Assembly: GCA_023055355.1 (NCBI GenBank)
Contig: JALJCS010000022.1
Coordinates: 13,764,501 to 13,828,500, forward strand
DNA length: 64,000 bases
Direction: 5' to 3'
Source: Agelaius tricolor
Taxonomy: Eukaryota; Chordata; Aves; Passeriformes; Icteridae
Every line of letters starts with the position of its first letter. Within the stretch, counting starts at the first letter, position 1. The position numbers were made by a program, and so were the translations under genes. Under the pieces are notes generated by a model. That model did no database searches. It saw only the letters and a program-made list of their open reading frames with translations, and was not told where the DNA came from. Shown here in pieces: positions 56,095 through 64,000 of the stretch.

Positions 56095-57144
56095 TTTCCC
56101 ATGCACTAACAAGATATTTTTGGCCCCAAGATTACAATTACTTCTCAAAACCCATCAATTCCATGTGTTTTAAACCTCCAGGAATCCCACCAGTCCAGGT
56201 TTGTGCTTACATAGCAAAGACCCTTCCAATTATCATTTTTAAAGAACCAAGGGGATCCAGAGAATCGTTCCCTGAACTGAAAATAAAAGAGTTCACTTGC
56301 CCCCACTTTTCTCATGACAATTTGCTGAAGGAACCTGCCCTCCTCAGGCTGGAAATAGGAATATTTGTATTGCCCCCAAAGTGGGGCAGAAAGGAAAGCA
56401 ACTGCTTCAAAAAGCAGGGAGCAGAGAGGGGCACAAGTGGGTGGGAGCTGGAGCTCCCTTTCTTCTCTCCAGCCTCAGCAGCAATATTTGACTGCAACAG
56501 AGCCAAACAGAGCCCTGCAGCTCCCAGAGCTGCTGTGCCCTGCATCTCCCTGCTTCTGGAAATCTCATTCTATCCAAGGATAAATGAAAAGCAAAATTGC
56601 AAGGGAAAAAAAAAAAAAAAAAAAGAGAGGAAAAAAAAAAAAAGAAAAGAAAACGCTGGGTGACTTCAAGGAGAAACAAAATCTCCCAATAAAGTCGGCA
56701 GTAAACTCCAAGTGCTCGCCTGAAACTGCCAGGCAGTAAAAGCACAGAGCTCCTGGCTCCAGCTGCTGAGGTTCCCCTCCTGGAGGCCAAGTGCAGGGAG
56801 GCACCAGGGCCAGGAGCCCCTCAGCCCCTCCTGCCCTCCCAAAATCCCAAAATGTCCATGCAGGGTCCCTGAGGAGCGTCCTTGCCCCACGTTCTGCACA
56901 GCAAAGCTGCAGAGGTTTTATCTCCCAAACCCCACACTTCCCCCAGTGTTGTCCCTCCTTGAGCCTTTTCCCGTATTTATTTCAGCTCTCAGTGCTGAGC
57001 TCAGCTCCTCTGGGTTTCTTTGGCCATCCCTGCTCCCTTTCCCATCCCCAGTCTGGAGCCTCCTGTTGTCCCTCCTGGGGCTGGGAGGGAGTGAGGGGGA
57101 CCCCGAGGGGCCAGGGAAGGGCTGGCCTGGGGCAGGCACTGCCC
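56095..57144. other. Unique sequence with poly-A tracts
   Basis: Two long A-runs lie at about 56606-56645 (about 20 and 13 As) separated by gagagg. Otherwise mixed DNA. No exon is recognised. Confidence 0.4.
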
Positions 57145-57848
57145 AGCTCACCCCAGTCCCAATCCCAGCCCTTCCCAGTTTATCCCAACCCAATCCCAGC
57201 CCTGTTCCCAGCTCATCCCAGTCCCAATCCCAGCCCTTCCCAGCTCACCCCAGTCCCAATCCCAGCCCTTCCCAGTTTATCCCAACCCAATCCCAGCCCT
57301 GTTCCCAGCTCACCCCAGTCCCAATCCCAGCCCTTCCCAGCTCATCCCAACCCAATCCCAGCCCTGTTCCCAGCTCATCCCAACCCAATCCCAGCCCTGT
57401 TCCCAGTTCCCAGCTCATCCCAGTCTCTGCCCAGTGCCATTCCCAGTTCCCAGCTCATCCCTGTTCCCAGTTCATCCTAGCCCAGTTCCCTGTTCCTATT
57501 TTAGTTCCCACCTCATCCCCATTCCCAGTTCCCAGTTCATCCCAGCCCCATTCCCATCCCAGTTCCCATCCCAGTCCCTGTTCCCAGCCCTGTTCCCAGT
57601 TCCCATCCCAGTTCCCAGCTCCCAGTCCAGTTCCCATCCCAATCCCATCCCTGTTCCCCATTCCCAGCCCCGTTCCCCATTCCCAGCCCCGTTCCCCAAT
57701 CCCAGCCCCGTTCCCCAATCCCAGCCCCATTCCCATCCCCGTTCCCCAATCCCAGCCCTGTTCCCCAGTCCCAGCCCCGTTCCCAGCCCCGTTCCCCATT
57801 CCCAGCCCCGTTCCCCAATCCCAGCCCCGTTCCCAGCCCCATTCCCAT
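57145..57848. repeat. CCCAG/CCCCGTT-type degenerate array, 0.7 kb
   Basis: Left half: units of agctcatcccagtcccaatc and ccagcccttcccag, with a block repeated about 105 bp apart. Middle: ttcccagttcccag. Right half: ccccgttccccaatcccagc. The minus strand is G-run-rich. Open frames on both strands are artefacts of composition. Confidence 0.92.
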
Positions 57849-58365
57849 GCAGTGCCCCCCATCAGGCCCTGGCAGGGTGTGCTGTGGGCAGGAGCCATTC
57901 CCAGCTGTGGGAAGGAGCTCTCAGGGACACGAGACAGCGCTGCTGGCCAAGCAGAACAAGGCAAACACAATTTCACCCGCTGCACCGAGGGGCCTTTGGG
58001 CCTCTCTCATCCTCCTCAACACCAGAACAAAGACAGTGCTTGTGAGGGCTTTGGCTTGGGGAGAATTGTCTTGTCTGAGAGCTGAGGGATGGAGAGGCAT
58101 TGCCAGAGCACAGGCTTTAATTAAACTCTGCCACGCTCAGCTCCCGAGCTCTCAAACCCTTCCCGAGGAGAGAGGGAACAGCAGATGGAGAGCAGGAGTC
58201 AGGAGCAACCTGGAGGTTCCCATGGCTGTGAGGGATGTGGGGTGCACAGGTGGAGCAGGGAAATCTGTCCCTGCCCAGGTGTGGGTACCCAGGTGTGGGT
58301 ACCTCATCCCCACAGGGAGCTGGGGGCACCCCAGGGCTGCAGGCACGGCTGCCCCTCGGCCTGGG
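57849..58365. other. Unique sequence, no gene recognised
   Basis: Contains a 14-bp duplication (caggtgtgggtacc) at 58277-58304. Nothing else is recognised. Confidence 0.4.
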
Positions 58366-59065
58366 GATGCTGAGGGCTCCCTGGGGCTGAGACAAAGGAT
58401 AAAGCAGGGATTTAATCCAAGGAAATCATTCCCTCCCAGGACACACCTGGGGCAGTGGTGCTGAGAGCTTCCTGGGGCAGAGGCAAAGGATAAAGCAGGG
58501 ATTTGTGTCACTGTTAGGTCAGATGTGACACACACACACGTGATCAGGGTCTAAGAAGAAAAGGTTTTTATTCTGTGTGTTCTCCAGATTATACACTCTT
58601 AACAAAGTGTGATCTTGAGTCATTAACCACATCACAATAACTTATTATATTCACTGGTGCAAAGCAATTAGCATCAATATAATTGGCAAAAGTTTTACAG
58701 AAATTTAATAAGGCACCTGTACACATCTACTTATGCACATAGCCTACCTTACAAAAATTTTCATGTATCTTTTCTAATCTGTTCCCATGCTGACAGCCTT
58801 GTCTTCTTCCTTGCTATGGATACACTCAAAAATCATCAATTATTATTTCTTCTATTAACTCTTGTTATTTCTTCTATTAACTCTTGTCATTTCTTCTATT
58901 AACTCAGCTTTGCTTGCAGGCCAGCTGTCAATAGATTTATTCAGAGGCCTCCCAGGACACAGCTGGGGCAGTGATGCTGAGAGCTCCCTGGGGCAGGGCT
59001 GGGCAGGGTTCAAGAATAAAGCAGGGATTGATCCCAAGGCTCACAGGACACACCTGGGGCAGTGT
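58366..59065. repeat. 91-bp tandem repeat split by an insertion
   Basis: Units contain ctgagagctccctggggc, gataaagcagggatt and ggacacacctggggcagtg. Starts are at 58370, 58461 and 58977, with a partial unit at the end. The third start is about 425 bp later than the 91-bp period predicts, because another element lies inside. Confidence 0.82.
58504..58928 (-). mobile_element. Probable LTR inserted in tandem repeat
   Basis: About 425 bp with AT-rich composition unlike the flanking array. On the minus strand there is an agaataaaaacc polyadenylation-type signal near the end. Internally, ttatttcttctattaactct occurs three times in a row (58842-58905). The length equals the phase shift of the host array. 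No exact target duplication was found, so the family is not assigned. Confidence 0.55.
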
Positions 59066-59935
59066 CAGAACCTGGCTGTGGCTCCAGCCCAATCTCACAT
59101 TTGATCAGTTCTGCTCCATTTCCAGGCTGGGTTCAGGGTCCAATCCCAGCTGCAGGGATGCAGTCCCACCCTCCCAGGCTGCTCTCCTGCATCCCCTGCA
59201 TTGCCCAGAGCGCCCAGGGGTGGCCACAGCTGCTGTCAGGGAGTGCTTGACCACGGGGCAGGTGCAGCCTGGGGTCCCTGGGCAGAGGTTTGAGCCCCCT
59301 CTGTCCCTGTCCCCTCCTCATTACAGTTCCTGTGACAGCCCAGAAGTGCCTCTGGCTCTCACCTGCAGGGCTCATGTCCAGCACAATTGTGGATCTTGAA
59401 AACAAGCTGATTTTTCTGGTTGAACACAGCCTGGTACAAACCTCCCACATTAATTGGGTTATTTCCCCTGACTTCAGCACTCTGAGACAAAGCCCCAGCT
59501 CTGGGGAGCAGTGATCCCTGCAGGGGCCCTTGGCAGGGAATTTCTGGAGATCTTCCAGTGCTCCCCAGGCAGGAACCAGCCCCCCAGAGCCAGCCCCTCC
59601 ATTGCCATTCAACATTGATTCTGTGCTGGTTTTCCAAGCTTTTTGACTTTTTAGGAAGAATAACACCACGTTACTGTAACTGTGGCTAAAAAACCCAGGC
59701 CCAGCCACTGGACAGAGCAGCAGAATGTCCCTGAAACAGCAAAACACCCGTGTGTGTGCCCTGCTGAGGAAAAAGGCAGCACTTCCACGTCTGCAGGGCA
59801 AAAACCACTGATCCCTGCAGGAGAGGCGAGCCCCGGGCCAGGGCAGGGCAGTGAATCTCAGGGAGCTGTGAAAGGAAGAGCTCCCAGACCCTGCTGGATG
59901 GGGAGGAGCTGGAGGGACCCCAGGAACAGGGATGG
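59066..59935. other. Unique sequence, no gene recognised
   Basis: Bases 59137-59202 share gggatgcagtcccaccctcc with 18381-18445. Nothing else is recognised. Confidence 0.4.
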
Positions 59936-60118
59936 GAGAGAGGAGAGGAGAGGAGAGGAGAGGAGAGGAGAGGAGAGGAGAGGAGAGGAGAGGAGAGGAG
60001 AGGAGAGGAGAGGAGAGGAGAGGAGAGGAGAGGAGAGGAGAGGAGAGGAGAGGAGAGGAGAGGAGAGGAGAGGAGAGGAGAGGAGAGGAGAGGAGAGGAG
60101 AGGAGAGGAGAGGAGAGG
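59936..60118. repeat. AGAGG pentanucleotide array, about 36 units
   Basis: Perfect aggag units over about 180 bp, pure purine on the plus strand. No interruption is visible. Candidate triplex-forming tract. Confidence 0.97.
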
Positions 60119-60157
60119 CCCCTCTGCTGCCTGGAGAGAGTTCTGTGCATGGAGCAG

Positions 60158-60724
60158 ATTTGTTTCCCAGCCTTTCCCATCATTTCCCATCCTTTCCCAG
60201 CCTTTTCCAAACTTTCCCAGCCTTTTCCAGGCTTTCCCATCATTTTCCAGCCTTTTCCAAACTTTTCCAGCTTTTCCCAGCCTTTCAAAGCCTTTTCCAG
60301 AGTTCTGTAAACTTTTCAAGCCTTTCCCATCCTTTCCCAGCCTTTCCCAGCTTTTCCCAGCCTTTCCCAAACTTTCCCAGCCTTTTCCAGCCTTTCAAAG
60401 CCTTTTCCAGCCTTTTGAAACTTTTCAAGCCTTTCCCAGCCTTTCCCAAACTTTCCCAGCCTTTCCCATAATTTCCCAGCCTTTTCCATCATTTCCCAGC
60501 CTTTCCCAGCTTTTCCCAAACTTTCCCAGCCTTTCCCATAATTTCCCAGCCTTTCCCAGCCTTTTCCAGCCCTTTTCCCAGCCTTTTCCAAACTTTCCCA
60601 GCCTTTTCCAAACTTTCCCAGCTTTTCCCATCATTTCCCAGCCTTTCCCATAATTTCCTAGCCTTTCCCATCCTTTCCCAGCCTTTCCCAGCCTTTTCCA
60701 GCCCTTTTCCCATCCTTTCCCAGC
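60158..60724. repeat. CCCAGCCTTT-type array, 10-11-bp unit
   Basis: About 53 units of cctttcccag, ccttttccag, ctttcccata and related forms, nearly all pyrimidine on the plus strand. Larger blocks (for example aactttcccagcctttccca followed by taatttcccagcc) recur, showing duplication of segments. Confidence 0.95.
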
Positions 60725-61773
60725 CCCAGAGGGGCCAGGCAGAGCCTCCCCAGCAGCAGGAATTCCCCCCAGGGAAAGCAGGGCACAGGGAAACATCCAG
60801 ACAATAATTTCACAAGGATCCATTATTCTGGCTCTGAACACCAACGATTCCAACGCTCTCCAAAGGCCAGAGCTGCACCCAGAGGCTGCAGATTCCCTCA
60901 GAAGTGGGGTCCTTTGTCAGTCATTGGCATTTTCTGTACTCCCGCCCCCTGTTCTGCTCACCAAGATCTCTCAGGATTCTTTCTCTCCTGCTCCTTATTT
61001 TGCCCATCTGGGTGGTCACAGATGGCTTTTTCCCTTTTACACACACAGGGCTTCAAAGCAGCATTTCTGCCTCAGAATGGTTTGTGAGAAATAAAAAGCC
61101 CCAATGTTTGGTTGTTTGGGAAAGGATTAAGCAGCCAATCAAGCATTTTTTTTTTCCACCAGCAGTTATTTCATCTACAGCACAACAGCCACAAAGAGAG
61201 AAAATAACTTGATCATATCTAAGCCCCTAAATAGCAGGGAGAGAGGGTTTGTACTGGAAATCAAAAAATTATTGGTGGAGAGCTGATTTTTATTCAGTCC
61301 CTTGAATAGAGAAGATGTAAAAGCTTTTAAGGAATTCAGGGCCGGTTTTTTCATCGGGGTCTGTGGTAAATAAGCAGCAGAGGCAGCTCCTGTTGGGGCA
61401 CAAAGCTGCATTCCCCAGCTGCAGCATTCTGCTCCTGCAGTGACCCTCACCGTGCTCACAGGGCCTTCCAGCACTCACCACAGCCCTCAGTGCACCAAGA
61501 CACGGGAATTCATCCTTCCAGAGACAGAGACAAGGCCCATTTGTGCAGGGAATCAATCCATGGCACTCACGTGTGCAGAGCGCCCTGGGGGAGCAGCTCC
61601 CACCCCGAACACACACACTGCTCCTGCAGAGGGCCAGCAGCACCATAAATGGGGCTTCAACCAGGAAAATGTCCTCTACAGGGAGGGAAATGCCATTTCC
61701 ACCTGGGACTGGGCAGCTAATGGCTCTCTGAGAGAAACCAAAGGGCTGGGAAGTGTTCATCCCAAAGATGCTG
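60725..61773. other. Unique sequence, no gene recognised
   Basis: AT-richer from 61060 to 61350 with a short T run at about 61146. No exon is recognised. Frames open from here into the next array are artefacts. Confidence 0.4.
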
Positions 61774-62722
61774 TGAGGGGACACCCTGGATGCCACTGGG
61801 TGTGACAGGGACACCCCAGACCCCATTGTGTGTGACAGGGACACCCCAGATCCCCATTGCTGACAGGGACACCCCATTTCCCATTGCTGACAGGGACACC
61901 CCAGTTCCCATTGTGTGACAGGGACACCCCAGATCCCACTGGGTGTGACAGGGACACCCCAGTTCCCATAGTGTGTGACAGGCACACCCCAGTTCCCATT
62001 GCTGTGACAGGCACACCCCATTTCCCATTGTGTGACAGGCACACCCCAGTTCCCATTGTGTGTGACAGGCACACCCCGGTTCCCCTTGCTGCCAGGCACA
62101 CCCCAGTTCCCTTTGTGTGACACAGGCACACCCCAGTTCCCATTGCTGTGACAGGCACACCCCATTTCCCATAGTGTGTGACAGGCACACCCCATTTCCC
62201 ATTGTGTGACAGGCACACCCCATTTCCCATTGTGTGACAGGCACACCCCATTTCCCCTTGCTGTGACAGGGACACCCCATTTCCCATTGCTGTGACAGGC
62301 ACACCCCAGTTCCCATTGCTGTGCCAGGCACACCCCATTTCCCATTGCTGACAGGGACACCCCAGTTTCCATTGTGTGACAGGCACACCTCATTTCCCAT
62401 TGCTGTGACAGGCACACCCCGGTTCCCATTGCTGTGACAGGCACACCCCATTTCCCATTGCTGTGACAGGGACACCCCAGTTCCCATTGCTGTGACAGGC
62501 ACACCCCATTTCCCATAGTGTGTGCCAGGCACACCCCATTTCCCATTGCTGTGACAGGCACACCCCATTTCCCATTGCTGACAGGGACACCCCAGTTCCC
62601 ATTGTGTGTGACAGGCACACCTCATTTCCCATTGCTGTGACAGGGACACCCCATTTCCCATTGCTGTGACAGGCACACCCCAGTTCCCTTTGCTGCCAGG
62701 CACACCCCGGTTCCCATTGCAC
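61774..62722. repeat. Minisatellite, 28-33-bp unit x about 31
   Basis: Units of tgacaggcacaccccatttc followed by ccattgctg or ccattgtgtg. Left units have gacagggacaccccag; the rest mix gggacacc and ggcacacc. Several multi-unit blocks repeat. Open frames up to 442 codons on the minus strand are artefacts of the array. Confidence 0.95.
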
Positions 62723-63423
62723 CCCTGGGGTGCTGCAGGCCCCATTCACAGACACCACAGAGCCACAATGAACAGTGCAGCCCCCTTGGGCAGGCTGAGC
62801 TGGCAGGGACAGCCCCAGCAGTGCCTCGAGGAGCAGCTGCTGCTGAACCCTCAAGGGATGGTGCAGCACTCACTGCACTCCCAGGCCTGGTCCAGCAGCA
62901 CTTCCAAATGCCTTCCCCTCCCAGTCCTCCCCTGATTCTTTGTATTTAACCTTCTGAGAACAATGAAGTGTGAACAAGCTGAATTTATGGAAGAAAGCAC
63001 CTAGCTCTATCTATGCAGTGAATAAACAAGTATTTTAAACTATCATTTTCCTGCTAACTCGTAAAAGCAGCCTTATCTGCTTGGGGTGTGCCTGATTTCC
63101 CCTTGGCTGGGTCCCTCACTGTGTTCCTGGGAGCAGCATGTTCAGGCAGGCAGAGCCATGGACCTGTCTGTCCTTCCAGCAGCTTTGGGGGCCTGGACAG
63201 GAGGACAGGGCAGCAGCAGCTCCCATCCCAGCCCTGCATTCCCAGGCAGAGGCCCCAAGGCAGCCCTGGCACCCCAGGCCCTGCAGGGCACCCCCAGGTC
63301 CCCGTGCCCAGGGCTGATGGTCACAGAGCTTCTGTTGGGCCACCCAGAAATGAAAAGCGCTGATTCCACCCTCCCCTCACCCCGAATTCCTCCTCACTGC
63401 TGTTGGGACATCCCTGAGCAGGA
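62723..63423. other. Unique sequence, no gene recognised
   Basis: AT-richer at 62930-63060. Nothing is recognised. Confidence 0.4.
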
Positions 63424-63590
63424 AGGGCTTGAGAGCCCCCAGCAGCAGCTGCTGTGGGTGCCCCTGGGTCCCTGCAGTGTCCCAGGCCAGGCTGATGGGA
63501 CACACTGGGAGGTGTCCCTGCCATGGCATGGGCTGGGACAGTCCCCAAGGTCCCTCCCAGCCCAGGCCTCTCTGGGATTCTGATTCCACC
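63424..63590 (+). mobile_element. CR1 LINE fragment, 3' end, sense
   Basis: agctgctgtgggtgcccctg, gtgtcccaggccaggctgat, gggaggtgtccctgccatgg and aaggtccctcccagccca, ending gggattctgattcc. Confidence 0.75.
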
Positions 63591-63965
63591 GCTGCTTCAG
63601 CTGTTTTTGTAACCCGAGCTGACACTGACAGCACTTAAACTGATATTCACACACAGCATTTCATCTTTGCCAGGGAAGCAAAGCTCCTCTTGTGATGGCA
63701 CATTTGTTGAGAATGCCATCAATGCAATGAAAATGCAGTTGTAGGTAATGGCAAAATATCCCTAACCTATGGAAGAAGGGGTATAACTTTCTATTGCCTT
63801 AATGACAGGCACTAAAACTCTGCCATAAAACCTTCCACGAGCTCCACACCACCTCTTTTACAGTGTTAAAATGCATTAAGCAGAGCTGTTAGCATCCTCA
63901 GTGCTTGCTCAGGCTCTCAGTCCTGCTCTGATCACAGGCAGTGCCAGCAAACAGGGGCTGTCCTG
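63591..63965. other. Unique AT-richer sequence
   Basis: Varied sequence (gcaatgaaaatgcagttgta, gtgttaaaatgcattaagc). No gene is recognised. Confidence 0.4.
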
Positions 63966-64000
63966 GGGGGATTCGGGGTCCCTCCCAACCCAGCCCACCC
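63966..64000 (+). mobile_element. CR1 3' end at window edge
   Basis: gggggattcggggtccctcc followed by caacccagccc matches the CR1 ending. It is cut by the window edge. Confidence 0.45.

Noticed and set aside
56600..56645. Poly-A tract as the tail of a processed pseudogene
   Set aside because: The sequence before it shows no recognisable coding or RNA gene, and no target duplication was seen.
55605..56663. A 352-codon frame with a long Phe/Pro/Ser/Leu tract
   Set aside because: Caused by the CCTTT array. The minus strand gives a Lys/Gly/Glu tract in the same place.
61290..62618. A 442-codon open frame on the minus strand with Gly/Val/Cys repeats
   Set aside because: It follows the 28-33-bp array, and overlapping frames of similar length exist in other phases.

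Overview
The window looks like non-coding nuclear DNA from a bird, most likely a passerine. The main evidence is many fragments of a CR1 LINE with the avian 3' end (the phrase around ccatggcagggacacc and, on the other strand, the ending ggtccctcccaaccc). It also carries many solo long terminal repeats (LTRs) of avian-type endogenous retroviruses. There are no bacterial features: no operons, no ribosome-binding sites, no rRNA or tRNA. I could not support a single protein-coding exon. The long open frames present are all inside tandem arrays or repeat copies.

Layout. 0-5.2 kb: a CR1 end, a solo LTR, a small minisatellite, a 52-bp perfect inverted repeat and a 604-bp solo LTR with a 6-bp target duplication. 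5.2-21.5 kb: mostly unique sequence with a 28-copy minisatellite (8.5-9.4 kb), two abutting minisatellites (10.7-11.3 kb), CR1 pieces and several LTRs. 21.5-30 kb: a 54-unit array, two abutting G-rich arrays, an AT-rich palindrome cluster and a 1.66-kb ATCC-type array. 30-51 kb: unique sequence broken by CR1, LTR copies and seven smaller arrays. 51.7-62.7 kb: the densest tandem-repeat zone, including a perfectly uniform 12 x 27 bp array and large purine/pyrimidine arrays. The right end holds CR1 3' ends.

By hand count about 29 separate tandem arrays cover about 12 kb (roughly 19%) of the window, and most have unrelated units. One LTR family is present eight times, including one divergent relative. 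AT-richer islands between repeats (for example 11.4-11.6, 24.1-24.6, 27.5-28.2, 35.5-35.8, 42.8-43.2 and 55.0-55.4 kb) look like possible conserved non-coding or enhancer sequence, but this is only a composition-based impression.

There is no set of genes working together here. What stands out is repeat biology: local birth and homogenisation of arrays, expansion inside mobile elements, palindromes, and the order of insertion events. I did not find an undescribed biological system.
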